A stretch of DNA of 26,895 bases from a virus. The translations under genes and the position numbers were made by a program. Location of the stretch: positions 1-26,895 of IMG/VR virus record IMGVR_UViG_3300046004_001028. The stretch is one strand, 5' to 3'. The notes below the pieces were generated by a model. That model was not told where the DNA came from, ran no database searches, and worked only from the letters and a program-made list of their open reading frames with translations. The stretch's first letter is position 1; every line of letters begins with the position of its first letter. Of this stretch, positions 7,747 through 17,382 are shown piece after piece.

Positions 7747-10352
7747 ATAATATTGTCAGTCAGAAAGCGTTTGACCAAGTAGCGGATATGCGTAAGGCAT
7801 TAGCCGACTTAACTAAGCAATACGCTGATTTGATTAAGGTAATCAATACAACTACTACGTCAGGTAGCGGTGGCGGTGGTAACACGCAAGCATTGACCGA
7901 AGAAGCTAAGATACAACGTGAAATACTCCGCACTAAAGAACGTATTGTGGCATTGGATAGCGTGGCATCAAGTGGCAATAAGTTAGGGCAAGAACTTAAC
8001 GATGTCAAGCAAGATTTAAAAGATATAAATAAGGAGTTGAAGAACACCAATGTAATTAGCGATTCATTGGCTGGGATGCGATTAGAACTAGCAAAGTTAG
8101 AGAAGCAATATACGTTATTAGGTAAAGCCGCAAGAGAAAGTACAGGCGGTCAACAAATGTTGAAAGACTTACAAGCGCAACAAACTGCGGTATCTAAGTT
8201 AGAGCAACAAATGGGGAACTACAAGCGCAACGTAGGTAACTACTCCAACGCTACATTCCAACTATCTCAGTCACTAAGAGAATTGCCTGCGTTTGCATTC
8301 TCTGCACAGACAGGTATATTGGCATTGTCGAATAACCTACCGATGTTAGTGGATTCGTTTAATGAGGTAAAGAAGTCAGCAGGTGGGGCGGGTAATGCAT
8401 TGGCTGTGTTTGGTCGTTCTATATTTACGTTTACAAACTTGTTTACTATTGCATTAGGGTTGTTTACGGTATTTTACAAGGAGATAACAGAGTTCGTGGT
8501 TGGGGTAAACCATGCAAAAGAAGCAACAGATTCATTAGCTAAATCGTTAAAGGATGGGGCATACGAAGAAGCAGTGGAAACATTAGATAAACTAATAAGA
8601 ACCGTAGATTATGTAAGAGAAGGTAAGGTAAAAGCTAAAGACGCATTAATACTATATAACGAAACATTAGGCAAAACATTAGGTGCGGTAAATAGTTGGG
8701 AACAAGCTGAAGATAATATAATGAAAAAAGGTGCTCTGTGGCTAAAATACATTCAATTAAAAACAGAATCACAAGCTATGTTTGCAGAAGCGGCAGATGC
8801 GTCTGCGCAAATGGTAGCAAAAGATTTTGAAGGCAACTCATTTGCTCAAAAAACTAAAGCTGCATTAATAGCCACATTTAGTTTAACGGAATGGAGCGCG
8901 GAAGAAAGAATGAAATTGTACGACGAGGTATTGGGAAAAGAATTAAATAAAGATAAAGTTCATTTAGAAAATAAAAAGAAAATTTATACTGATGCGGGCA
9001 AGAAAATAGAAGAAGAGATGTTAAAAATAGCTGAAGCTCTAGGGGTTATAGACCCTATTGGTGATGGGGAAGACCCTAAAACTAAACCCCCAAAAAAAGA
9101 AAAAGAAGTAAACAGAATTGAAGAAATTAAGCGTTTATACGAACTAGAAAAGAATTTACTTGAAACTAAGTTTAACGATGGACTAATTAGCGAGAAGCAA
9201 TACTACATGGATAGTATGGCATTAGCTGATAGGTATAGAAAAGAACGTGAAGGGTTAAGTAAAAAAGAATATGAAACAGAGGTTGATTTCAATAAGTTAC
9301 TATCTAAGGATAAGCTAACAGCTAGAGAAGCTAATTTAAAATCTTTGTTGGCACTTGACAAAGAAGTAGCCGACATGGAAGATAAGGCAGCGCAAGAAGC
9401 TATCAAACGTGCGACTACAATGTGGGAGAAGCGTATGGCATTGAATCGTAAGTATACACAAATGCAAACAGATTTGGTGGCAGCCTATATTCAAGCGGAA
9501 GATGCGTATTTCGATAATATAGAAAATGAGCGAGTTCAGAAGTTAGAGAGCCTAGTAGAAACATTAGGGATGGTTAGGATGGGGTTATCTGAATTGAATA
9601 ATCTTAGTAGCCAATTAAGTGCCAATGATAATGCTGATTTAGATTATAGAATAGAAAAGCAAAACGAATTATTTGAACTTGAAGAATCCCAAATTAAACA
9701 AATGGGATTATCTAAGGAAGAAGAAGCTAAAAGATTAGCTAAATTAGAGGCTCAACGAGGCGCACAAGAAAAGATAAATGCCGTTGAACGTAAGAAGATA
9801 CAAATTGAAGAAGCTAGACGTAACAAGGCATTTGCGATAATGAATATTATGCTATCTACAGCAGAGTCGGTAATAAGTGCATTAGCTATGAAGCCATCAA
9901 ACGTACCACTAGCTATAGCAAATGGGATAGTTGGTGGTATTCAGTTAGCTACTGCCATCGCTACACCTATTCCACAATTTGCAGAAGGTACGGACAATGC
10001 ACCCGAAGGTTATGCAATAGTCGGGGAGAAAGGTACTGAGTTAGTAACCGAACCTGATGGTAAGCAATGGCTAACACCTGCAAAGGACACATTGACTTAT
10101 TTAAAGAAAGGTTCTAAGGTAACTACCAATGACGAATTAATGGAGATGGTTAAGAATAGTGCATACGTTACGTTAGCCAACATGAATAAGCCTATAACTA
10201 CTGATTTGTATTCAAAGGTATTGATAGAAAAGTTCGAGGAAAATACGAATGAACTACGAGCGTTGAAGAATATAATGAAAGATAAAAACATGAGTACCAA
10301 AATAGTAGGTAACTTTGACCATTATATGCACGTTCAGAAAAACATTAGATAA
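7728..10352 (+). CDS. Tail tape measure protein
   Basis: 874 aa, the longest gene here. It sets tail length and is ejected into the host envelope. Visible: long coiled coils (55-165, 470-720), a Gly/Ser linker (TTTTSGSGGGG, 41-51), the block GNYKRNVGNYSNATFQLSQSLRELPAFAFS (163-192) characteristic of Bacteroidota phage tape measures, a hydrophobic segment at about 224-250, a second hydrophobic patch near 690-750, and the C-terminal FAEGTDNAPEGYAIVGEKGTELV (about 750-773), the 'GEKGxELV' motif shared by many tape measures. The ends look like the rest of the operon in base use, while about 8500-9350 is markedly A-richer, suggesting an exchanged segment. It overlaps its neighbours on both sides. 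Confidence 0.9.
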   Translation: MANEFIDNIVSQKAFDQVADMRKALADLTKQYADLIKVINTTTTSGSGGGGNTQALTEEAKIQREILRTKERIVALDSVASSGNKLGQELNDVKQDLKDINKELKNTNVISDSLAGMRLELAKLEKQYTLLGKAARESTGGQQMLKDLQAQQTAVSKLEQQMGNYKRNVGNYSNATFQLSQSLRELPAFAFSAQTGILALSNNLPMLVDSFNEVKKSAGGAGNALAVFGRSIFTFTNLFTIALGLFTVFYKEITEFVVGVNHAKEATDSLAKSLKDGAYEEAVETLDKLIRTVDYVREGKVKAKDALILYNETLGKTLGAVNSWEQAEDNIMKKGALWLKYIQLKTESQAMFAEAADASAQMVAKDFEGNSFAQKTKAALIATFSLTEWSAEERMKLYDEVLGKELNKDKVHLENKKKIYTDAGKKIEEEMLKIAEALGVIDPIGDGEDPKTKPPKKEKEVNRIEEIKRLYELEKNLLETKFNDGLISEKQYYMDSMALADRYRKEREGLSKKEYETEVDFNKLLSKDKLTAREANLKSLLALDKEVADMEDKAAQEAIKRATTMWEKRMALNRKYTQMQTDLVAAYIQAEDAYFDNIENERVQKLESLVETLGMVRMGLSELNNLSSQLSANDNADLDYRIEKQNELFELEESQIKQMGLSKEEEAKRLAKLEAQRGAQEKINAVERKKIQIEEARRNKAFAIMNIMLSTAESVISALAMKPSNVPLAIANGIVGGIQLATAIATPIPQFAEGTDNAPEGYAIVGEKGTELVTEPDGKQWLTPAKDTLTYLKKGSKVTTNDELMEMVKNSAYVTLANMNKPITTDLYSKVLIEKFEENTNELRALKNIMKDKNMSTKIVGNFDHYMHVQKNIR

Positions 10353-12511
10353 TGCAAGTAGATAATTTTAAGTTTTATATACGAGGATGGGATGTTGGAA
10401 CGGCATCATATTTCTATTACTATGTCGATAGCATAGGCGATGTATTGACTACATTTACAAAGACGCCTATTAACTTCGCCCCTAAAGGGTGGAAGGATAT
10501 GCAACTGCAATGGGAACGTGGCTATACTTACTATGGGGTGTTTACCAACTATACTAATCCGTTTGAGTTTACCGAAGATGGTGCAAGGATTTTACGTTGG
10601 TTATACTATACGTTAGGGGTTGAGAATGAATCGCAAATACTAATCGAGAAGCATACGTTAACAGTAGCTACGTGGGGTTATGCCGAGTACTACAAAGGTG
10701 ATTTAGATTTCAGTAGATTCTTAGATAAGAAAAACTATGTCGTAGTCGAGTGTATGGAAGGTGGGTTGATGGCAGAACTAAAAGCTAAGGAATCAACCGA
10801 CTATGAAATACCTATAGACCAAAACCCTGATGTTATTTATGTTAGGATGGATGGGATAGATTTGGAAGCACAAAGATATTGGACTGGGTTGAAAGGCGAA
10901 ACTATGGATAACGATACCATATTTAAGACCCCCGTATATTCTAGCGTAGATTTAATTGAAGGTCCAAACTTTTATTTAACTACAAGAGACCAAACACCGC
11001 AAATAGGGCAATACGTTATAATAGAAAACAATACTTCGGTGTCTAGGGTTGTAACGCTTACGCATGATTACAATTACAACGTAGATAACGTAACCCAAGA
11101 TGGCTACTTTGGGGTAGGGTATGCCGAAGGATTTGCATGGGATGTGAGCGCAGTATCAGCTACAGCGTTCTATTGGATATACCAATCGGCAGTTCAATTA
11201 TTAGTAGGGCAGTCAGCTACTTATGTCGGTACTAATACCCAAACTATAACTATCCCTTCTGGTAAATCTATAAGACTAGCGATAGGGATGTGGCAAGATG
11301 CAGGGTTTACTATAACTAACTCCCCAAATAACTATGAAGTAGACCAATTAGGTAGTGACATCGATATGTACATACTCAATAAAGTACCCGAAACCTACAT
11401 ACCCGCCATACGACCTATAACACTAGGGCAAAACTTAATCGACAAACTTACAACAGGTTATACATTCATATCCGACCAATGTAGTACGTACGAGAATTAC
11501 GTACTAGCTAGTGGTGATTCTTTGCGTGGATTATCGAACTCCGTAGCTAAGACTAATTTCAAGGATATGTTTGACGCATTCAATTGTATGTTCAATGTAT
11601 CGTTTAGTCACGACCCGATTCTACTTAAAGCGTTCATGGACACTAAATCTAGTGTGTTCGATTATCTTAGTACACCATATCAACTAGGCGAAGTGGCATC
11701 GTTAGATGTCATGCCTTTAACATCACAAATGTTTGCCAAGTTAGATATTGGCTATCGTGAGTATAGCTATGATGAAATAAATGGGAAGGAAGAATTTAAT
11801 ACTAGATATACGTTTCAGTCAGAAATGAAACGTGTAACCAATACGCTAAACTTAGTTTCACCATATCGTGCTGATATGTATGGCATTGAGCTAACTAGGG
11901 CAAACTTAGATGGCAAGACCGAAGCGGACAACGAAACCGATAACGATATATTTTGGCTTGATATTGAGACCACATCGGCAGGTACAATACCAAGTGGACC
12001 ATACGCAGGGCAACCATACTACGACTTGTATCGTGACGACCCAACGTATATTCAAGCAGGGTTAATGTCGCCTACAACAGCGTTTAACTTGCGTCTTAGT
12101 CCTAAACGCAGAATGAACGAACATGGGTACATGATTAAGTCTTTCTTATATCCTAACTTGTCACAAATACTTACGTTTGCTTCATCAGCTAAGACTACCG
12201 ATGGTGGGGTTGGCTTAGAGTGGGACAATGGTAGCCAAGTTTACAATGAAAAAGATAGTGAGCAAGTGTCGGACTTGATAGATAGTCCTTACTTCTACCC
12301 AGTATTGTTTAAGATTAAAGTTAAGATACCACACAATATTCTTAGTGTATTAAATACTAATCCATATCGAAGGATGTCATTTATTTATAAAGGATTAACT
12401 TTGTACGGATTCTTAATTAAGATGTCAGACGTACCTGCATTCCCACAAGAACAAGAATATGAACTACTTTGCTCAACCGATAACACACTAACTGATTTAA
12501 TAGATATATAA
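10352..12511 (+). CDS. Distal tail/baseplate structural protein
   Basis: 719 aa, starting on the last base of the tape-measure stop (TAATG). The N-terminal 150 residues (FKFYIRGWDVGTASYFYYYV... PKGWKDMQLQWERGYTYYGVF) are aromatic- and beta-rich, like the first large gene after the tape measure in Bacteroidota siphophages, where distal-tail/hub proteins lie. The middle (about 165-320) has Thr/Val beta repeats; the C-terminus includes RYTFQSEMKRVTNTLNLVSPYRADMYG and ends in a beta region. No hydrolase motif is seen. The baseplate assignment rests on position, length and composition. Confidence 0.65.
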   Translation: MQVDNFKFYIRGWDVGTASYFYYYVDSIGDVLTTFTKTPINFAPKGWKDMQLQWERGYTYYGVFTNYTNPFEFTEDGARILRWLYYTLGVENESQILIEKHTLTVATWGYAEYYKGDLDFSRFLDKKNYVVVECMEGGLMAELKAKESTDYEIPIDQNPDVIYVRMDGIDLEAQRYWTGLKGETMDNDTIFKTPVYSSVDLIEGPNFYLTTRDQTPQIGQYVIIENNTSVSRVVTLTHDYNYNVDNVTQDGYFGVGYAEGFAWDVSAVSATAFYWIYQSAVQLLVGQSATYVGTNTQTITIPSGKSIRLAIGMWQDAGFTITNSPNNYEVDQLGSDIDMYILNKVPETYIPAIRPITLGQNLIDKLTTGYTFISDQCSTYENYVLASGDSLRGLSNSVAKTNFKDMFDAFNCMFNVSFSHDPILLKAFMDTKSSVFDYLSTPYQLGEVASLDVMPLTSQMFAKLDIGYREYSYDEINGKEEFNTRYTFQSEMKRVTNTLNLVSPYRADMYGIELTRANLDGKTEADNETDNDIFWLDIETTSAGTIPSGPYAGQPYYDLYRDDPTYIQAGLMSPTTAFNLRLSPKRRMNEHGYMIKSFLYPNLSQILTFASSAKTTDGGVGLEWDNGSQVYNEKDSEQVSDLIDSPYFYPVLFKIKVKIPHNILSVLNTNPYRRMSFIYKGLTLYGFLIKMSDVPAFPQEQEYELLCSTDNTLTDLIDI

Positions 12512-14226
12512 TGGCATATACATTTGACTTCTCACCACTTAACCCTATCAAGTTCTATCCATTATCGGATAAGCTACCCGCCTATAACGCATTAGATGTA
12601 TTCAAGAGTTTCGATGCTAACTTAAACTACCGACCATTCGACCAAGATTTCTTTTACCAAAACATACCTTCATGGGAAGATAAGCGTTGGTATGCACAAC
12701 CATATCAACAAGGCGATACGATACGGCTACAATGGCTAGGGCAAGGCGATATTAGTCCTACGTATACAGTCTACTTACTTGATTGCCAAATGAATCGAGT
12801 TAAGACATACGCAACTACTTCACCAACGCTAACTACTATCGGTGGGTTAACGATATTTGAAGTTACTATACCGCTATGGAATATACCCGAAGCCGAGTAT
12901 AGATTACTTATTAGGTATCGTGGTATTCAGACACCTACTCCACCGATGAACTACTTGATTTCAGAACCTATTGATGTCCGTAAGACACATGATAATTCTA
13001 TCTTAGTTGAGTATACAAATACTAAGAATACACAAGGTATAATCTTTGAGTATGGCATCAAGTTTCAAAAACGATTATATGGTGCGGTGCGTGACTTAAG
13101 CCCTGATAGTGAGTTCTATACATACGAAGATGAACCACTAAACATGGTATTGTTATCGGGTACGCCATATCGTAATTGGCTATTACAAGTAGGTGCTGAT
13201 GGCAATGGCATACCACAATACGAAGCGGACATACTCAATAGAGTAACACTATGCGATACGCTATCAATAGATTCTATATTCTATACACGAGATACGGATG
13301 CAAAGTTAGAAGCTAACAAGAAAGAGAACGTACCTATTGCATCGTATTCAATGAAACTACGTGAGCGTTACAATGACAATTCAGTATACATTGAGCAATA
13401 CCAGAAGCCGTTAGTTATGAATACGACCGTTGTAGGTGCTACGTATATCTATGCACATGACATGACATACGCAACATCTTCTACGTTACAGATTCGTAAG
13501 GTATTCAATGGGTATAGTAACCTAATTGAATACTTGAATAGTGTAGTTAGGCTAACATTGTCAATGCGGGGGTTATTCGCTATCAATGAGAATAATGCAA
13601 TAGTTTACGTTCCTGCATCTTCTACGGAAGTAACGGCATACGCTAACATAACAATAAACGAAATATACCCATACGGCTTGAAGTTCGATATTTATTCAAA
13701 TGGTGCAGAAGATTTTGAGTTTGACTATGAAAACATTGCAGGTACGACAAAATATGTCGTAAGCTATGATAACCTAGCTACATTCACTAAAGGTTCGTTT
13801 AGTGCTACTATCAATACATTCAATAACACATTTGCAAAAGGTTTTCATACGGTTTATATTGTTGTAGATGATACAAACTCAATAGGCAATACAAACGATA
13901 ATGTAGTTGAGGTAATCAATGTAGAAGGTGATTTGCCACCTAGTATTATAGGCATGGGAGTTAATCTATGCAAAACTAAATACATTGGCGATTTGTTTAG
14001 ATATACAAGCGGGTCGTTTAACTTATTCCAAGTAGCATCGAATAACATAACATCGAATAACATAGATAAGCTAATCAAATCATTGTACGATGCGCCTAGA
14101 TTAAAGTTTGTAGCGTTCACTATTGACTTGTCGGGGCAAACTCCACTAGCACCCCCTAGCGAGCAGATACAAGACGTAATTATCCCTTTACTAACAAAAG
14201 GTGGCGGAAGTTTAACAATTGACTAA
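12511..14226 (+). CDS. Tail tip / baseplate protein
   Basis: 571 aa, coupled to the previous gene by TAATG. Residues 1-145 form a beta domain with repeated Trp/Tyr (SWEDKRWYAQPYQQGDTIRLQWLGQGD...), resembling Bacteroidota phage or prophage baseplate components. The middle (GTPYRNWLLQVGADGNGIPQYEADILNRV) is a conserved-looking core and the end carries an extra beta region (about 370-470). This gene ends the virion operon; a promoter box for the fibre gene lies directly after its stop. Role in host contact is inferred from place; no enzymatic residues are evident. Confidence 0.6.
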   Translation: MAYTFDFSPLNPIKFYPLSDKLPAYNALDVFKSFDANLNYRPFDQDFFYQNIPSWEDKRWYAQPYQQGDTIRLQWLGQGDISPTYTVYLLDCQMNRVKTYATTSPTLTTIGGLTIFEVTIPLWNIPEAEYRLLIRYRGIQTPTPPMNYLISEPIDVRKTHDNSILVEYTNTKNTQGIIFEYGIKFQKRLYGAVRDLSPDSEFYTYEDEPLNMVLLSGTPYRNWLLQVGADGNGIPQYEADILNRVTLCDTLSIDSIFYTRDTDAKLEANKKENVPIASYSMKLRERYNDNSVYIEQYQKPLVMNTTVVGATYIYAHDMTYATSSTLQIRKVFNGYSNLIEYLNSVVRLTLSMRGLFAINENNAIVYVPASSTEVTAYANITINEIYPYGLKFDIYSNGAEDFEFDYENIAGTTKYVVSYDNLATFTKGSFSATINTFNNTFAKGFHTVYIVVDDTNSIGNTNDNVVEVINVEGDLPPSIIGMGVNLCKTKYIGDLFRYTSGSFNLFQVASNNITSNNIDKLIKSLYDAPRLKFVAFTIDLSGQTPLAPPSEQIQDVIIPLLTKGGGSLTID

Positions 14227-14234
14227 AATTTAAT

Positions 14235-14242
14235 TATATTTG
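14235..14242 (+). promoter_or_regulatory. Bacteroidota-type -7 box (TATATTTG) for the fibre gene
   Basis: TATATTTG matches TAnnTTTG exactly. The expected start, about 7-8 bases past the centre, falls at 14246-14247, so the mRNA would be nearly or fully leaderless. No TTG is found at the ideal 19-20 base spacing (one lies 13 bases upstream). Confidence 0.55.
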
Positions 14243-14246
14243 CACT

Positions 14247-16070
14247 ATGAAGCTATATAAAAAGCTACTTATATTGTCATCAGGTGTAGCCACGGACGGC
14301 AACGCACCCGTTAACACAGTACCACCTTCGATAAGTGGAACTTTGGTTGTTGGGAATGTATTGACAACTACGAACGGAACTTGGACTAGCGACACAGGAA
14401 TAATACCACCATACACATATCAATGGTATAGAGGAGTAACATTGCTAGTAGGCGAAACGAATAATACTTACACCTTAGTTCAAGCGGATGCAGGGCAAAA
14501 CATTAAATGTGTTGTTACTGCGTGTGATAGCGATGGTTGTACGAATGCCAATAGTAATTCAGTATACATCATTGACGCAGAAGCGCAAGCACACTTCAAT
14601 AGAGTTGTCGCTGATGGTGGTACTATACCATTAGGATTAACAGCATTGAATGAGTTTATCGTTTCGGTTAAAAACAACTATTCCGTTGCTAGTGTTAACA
14701 CAGCTATGTGGGCGTTAAAGCCACATTGGGGTATATCAGGAATAAAAACAGCATCAGGCACAGGCGCAACGGCAGGCGGTCGTGCTACATCGGTGTTGTA
14801 CGACATTTGCGGTGTTAATGGTGACTTTATACAAACAACAGCAAGCGCACAGCCATTGGCGTTGGTGCATAGTGGGGTGAATTATTATTGGGGCAGTGGT
14901 GTTGCAAGTAATTTTATGAGTACACCTAATGCGGTGGCTAATCAGATTACAGGGGATATTGAGATAATAGCTAAAATAAATACTACTAGCTTTTCTGCTG
15001 ACCAAGCAATATTCACAAAAGCAAGTACTTCAGGAACTACATTTGGTTATAATTTATTTGTAAACGCTTCGGGTGGTTTGAGTTTCGCTTATAACCCTAT
15101 GGGTGCTGTAGGTAGCAGAATAACATCGGCTAGCACTGCAAGTTTAGCAAGTGCGGGTTATGCTATAAACACAACATTTTGGATAAAAGCTAACAGAAAT
15201 TCAACTACAGGGGATATAATGTTTTATACTTCATCAGACGGAGTTACATATATACAATTAGGTACTACAATTTCAACATCACCTGCTAATATGTACAATT
15301 CAACAGAAAGTCTTATTGTAGGGGCGTGGAACGGTATACTTCATTTATTTCAAGGTCAAATCTATCGTGCCACCATATCCAACTCAATAGGCGGTGCGCC
15401 CGTTGTAGACTTTAACCCATCCTCATATAACCAAGCAACCTCCCAAACATCATGGGTATCGGCAACAGGTGAAACTTGGACATTAAACACAGCAAGCACC
15501 AACAACGCATTAAAAGCATGTATTGTTGACCAAACTCTTATAATGGGGAACGGGACTAGCTACGGTATGCGTGCACCAAGTTTAAATATCAATGATACTG
15601 CTATAACTAGCTATACGGTGTTTAGAAAGTTTGTGAATACGGTGGGTGCGCAGATTATTAACGAATTGGGTGCTGATGCAAGTGCTAATCAAGGTAAGGC
15701 GTTGTTGATACACAACAATGCAAGTAGGGAAACGTTACTTATTAGGTCTAATATAGGTCTTAATCAAAGCCAATTTTCATCTGCATCATTATCGTTAAAA
15801 GTAGCAACTGGGATAAATAATATCGCTAATGCAAATGAATCAGAACCATTTTTAATCAATAATGTTAGCCAAACATTATTAATAAATACCCCTAATAGTA
15901 ACAACACAACCGCTATGAACGGAACAGGTTACAACTTTTTAGCACGAAACAATGCAGCAAGTGCATGGGCAAACGTAATCGCAACAGGAGACATAGTGGT
16001 CAAAGGTGAAGATGATAATACTAAACGCACAGCAATGTATAATCTATTGAAAACTTTAAGTAATATATAA
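14247..16070 (+). CDS. Tail fibre / adhesin with Ig-like and LamG-like regions
   Basis: 607 aa. Residues about 20-108 are a bacterial/phage Ig-like domain of the type P-S-I-S-G-x(4)-VG-x-x-L-T-x(4)-GTW ... YQWYRG ... TYTLVQADAGQNIKCVV, found in virion surface proteins. Residues about 230-385 (DIEIIAKINTTSFSADQAIFTKAS, LFVNASGGLSFAY, TTFWIKANRNSTTGDIMFYTS, SLIVGAW) have the strand pattern of a LamG/concanavalin-like carbohydrate-binding domain. A second Asn/Ser/Ala-rich beta part follows. It is probably the receptor-binding fibre. It has its own promoter box, unlike the other virion genes, so its timing or level may be set separately. Ligand unknown. Confidence 0.7.
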   Translation: MKLYKKLLILSSGVATDGNAPVNTVPPSISGTLVVGNVLTTTNGTWTSDTGIIPPYTYQWYRGVTLLVGETNNTYTLVQADAGQNIKCVVTACDSDGCTNANSNSVYIIDAEAQAHFNRVVADGGTIPLGLTALNEFIVSVKNNYSVASVNTAMWALKPHWGISGIKTASGTGATAGGRATSVLYDICGVNGDFIQTTASAQPLALVHSGVNYYWGSGVASNFMSTPNAVANQITGDIEIIAKINTTSFSADQAIFTKASTSGTTFGYNLFVNASGGLSFAYNPMGAVGSRITSASTASLASAGYAINTTFWIKANRNSTTGDIMFYTSSDGVTYIQLGTTISTSPANMYNSTESLIVGAWNGILHLFQGQIYRATISNSIGGAPVVDFNPSSYNQATSQTSWVSATGETWTLNTASTNNALKACIVDQTLIMGNGTSYGMRAPSLNINDTAITSYTVFRKFVNTVGAQIINELGADASANQGKALLIHNNASRETLLIRSNIGLNQSQFSSASLSLKVATGINNIANANESEPFLINNVSQTLLINTPNSNNTTAMNGTGYNFLARNNAASAWANVIATGDIVVKGEDDNTKRTAMYNLLKTLSNI

Positions 16071-16306
16071 TGGAAACTACATACCCAACATATTACCCAT
16101 GTTCAACGCCTGATGAATGGAAGGAATTAAACGATTTAGCAAGTGAGCAATTAGGCTATGCAGACGAAAACGCACAAACGTACTCAATGCCACTAATCGA
16201 CAAGAATGGAACGTATCATTTTATAGTTAACCAAGAGGTATCGGAGTTGGTAGATTTAGAAAAGTGTATTGAGTTTGACCAAATAGAATTTAGCAATGAA
16301 ATTTAA
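16070..16306 (+). CDS. Small acidic protein after the fibre gene
   Basis: 78 aa, strongly acidic (METTYPTYYPCSTPDEWKELNDLASEQLGYADENAQTYS...). The ATG shares a base with the fibre stop (TAATG) and the 3' end overlaps the next gene by 11 bases. Small genes directly after the fibre are often fibre chaperones, but no family pattern is recognised, so this is only a positional suggestion. Confidence 0.6.
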   Translation: METTYPTYYPCSTPDEWKELNDLASEQLGYADENAQTYSMPLIDKNGTYHFIVNQEVSELVDLEKCIEFDQIEFSNEI

Positions 16307-16739
16307 ACTACTTGTCATATTACTTTTACTATCCCTTAGCGCTTCGGCACGTTGGGAGTATCGTATTACCAAGCAAAAAGCCATTGGATTTGGCTTAGTT
16401 GGTTTAGGCGGTGCTAGTTATGGATTTCGTGAAACTTTACTATGGCATTACCCTAAATTCAAAGCGGTTCACCCGAATGCTAATGATAAGTTTTGGTGGT
16501 GGAAGGTATCATATAAAAATAAGTATTCAAGCAAAATACCATTCGCTACAACTGCAATGGTATGGACTACGGATGGTGTTCATTTGACTAATACAATACA
16601 CAAGACTTTAATGTTAGGCGGTGCAATAACAATTGGGCAAGGTAAACGTAAATTTCGCTACTATTTAGCTGATTTTGCATTGGCTTCGCTTAGTTACAAC
16701 TTAGGTTTCCATACAATTTATTCAGGCATTTACAGATGA
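16296..16739 (+). CDS. Exported protein of the lysis region, unknown function
   Basis: 147 aa. MKFKLLVILLLLSLSASA|RWEY is a clear signal peptide with signal peptidase I cleavage after residue 18. The mature part has Gly-rich hydrophobic stretches (AIGFGLVGLGGASYGFRE, TLMLGGAITIGQG, LADFALASLSYNLGF) separated by basic/aromatic segments, compatible with membrane-associated hairpins. It sits before the holin candidates and the endolysin, so an envelope role such as a spanin-like or lysis accessory protein is reasonable. No family identified. Confidence 0.65.
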   Translation: MKFKLLVILLLLSLSASARWEYRITKQKAIGFGLVGLGGASYGFRETLLWHYPKFKAVHPNANDKFWWWKVSYKNKYSSKIPFATTAMVWTTDGVHLTNTIHKTLMLGGAITIGQGKRKFRYYLADFALASLSYNLGFHTIYSGIYR

Positions 16740-16984
16740 TGCGATTAATAGCCATATTAACCCTATTAGCAACTTCATTACAAGCGCAAAGATATACACC
16801 GATGTTAGGTGTCAATTATCGCTATGCACACAAGCAAAGACCTAATTTCATGCAATGGTCACGAATGGACTTTGCACCTACATTTGGTTTAGACCATAAA
16901 AAATACATGGTAACGTATTCGTTTACTACAACCAATGTGTCACATAATTTACAAATACTATATAAATTTAAAAGGATAAAATGA
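16736..16984 (+). CDS. Small exported beta-rich protein, unknown function
   Basis: 82 aa. MMRLIAILTLLATSLQA|QRY is a signal peptide with the A|Q cleavage context typical of Bacteroidota. The rest (PMLGVNYRYAHKQRPNFMQWSRMDFAPTFGLDHKKYMVTYSFTTTN... LQILYKFKRIK) alternates like amphipathic strands of an outer-membrane protein, and ends in a basic strand. ATGA coupling joins it to the upstream gene, and it overlaps the next by 4 bases. An outer-membrane lysis partner is possible but unproved. Confidence 0.6.
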   Translation: MMRLIAILTLLATSLQAQRYTPMLGVNYRYAHKQRPNFMQWSRMDFAPTFGLDHKKYMVTYSFTTTNVSHNLQILYKFKRIK

Positions 16985-17331
16985 CAGGCGAATTACTCAC
17001 GGAATTATTAAAGCAAGGCGTATTAGCTGGGTTGTTAGGCTTTATTGGATGGACATTATGGAAACGATACGACACAAGGATGAAAGAAACATCGCTTGAA
17101 TTATTGTCACTTAGAAAGCGATTTGAAGATGAACTACTTGACGAGCGAACGGAAATGAAATTGATTATCAAAGAAACGAATCAAATCAATTCTAAGATGG
17201 TCGATTCAATGTCGAAATTTAGCGAGTTCATTCAGAAGCAAAATGAGATAACAAACACCAATTTAAGACGTAACTCAACGGTAATGGAGTGCTTGACTAG
17301 TGAGATAAAAAAATATAAAAAAGTTGCATAA
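16981..17331 (+). CDS. Holin-like / membrane-anchored coiled-coil protein
   Basis: 116 aa. A single transmembrane segment near the N-terminus (GVLAGLLGFIGWTLW, about residues 13-27) is followed by a basic stop-transfer region (KRYDTRMK) and a long charged coiled coil (30-85). This layout (short periplasmic N-terminus, one membrane span, cytoplasmic coiled coil) resembles BhlA/UviB-type holin-like proteins. It starts 4 bases inside the previous gene and lies in the lysis region. An inner-membrane spanin part is an alternative. Its stop codon lies in the A-tract that serves as the U-tract of a minus-strand terminator. Confidence 0.6.
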   Translation: MTGELLTELLKQGVLAGLLGFIGWTLWKRYDTRMKETSLELLSLRKRFEDELLDERTEMKLIIKETNQINSKMVDSMSKFSEFIQKQNEITNTNLRRNSTVMECLTSEIKKYKKVA

Positions 17332-17379
17332 AAAAAGCGGGTATTTCTACCCACTCCAAAACTAAACCAAATCCATGCG
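17331..17379 (-). ncRNA. Candidate minus-strand small RNA (about 50 nt)
   Basis: The 86-base gap between two lysis genes holds a full minus-strand transcription unit: a consensus promoter (17383-17413), about 26 nt of single-stranded sequence, then a GGGTA-GAAA-TACCC hairpin (17352-17339) followed by GC and seven U (plus-strand A330-A336). Expected start is about 17379. The 3' end is antisense to the last codon and stop of 16981-17331. The RNA contains only a 4-codon ORF, so a regulatory role is more likely than coding. Confidence 0.5.
17339..17352 (-). terminator. Minus-strand intrinsic terminator
   Basis: Five-base-pair stem GGGTA/TACCC with a 4-base loop. On the minus strand it is followed after two bases by seven T. 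On the plus strand the A-tract precedes the hairpin, so it cannot act as a standard plus-strand terminator. Confidence 0.55.
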
Positions 17380-17382
17380 GTA

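Noticed and set aside
17339-17352. Plus-strand terminator after the holin-like gene
   Set aside because: The A-tract lies before the hairpin and no T-tract follows on the plus strand, so it works only leftward.
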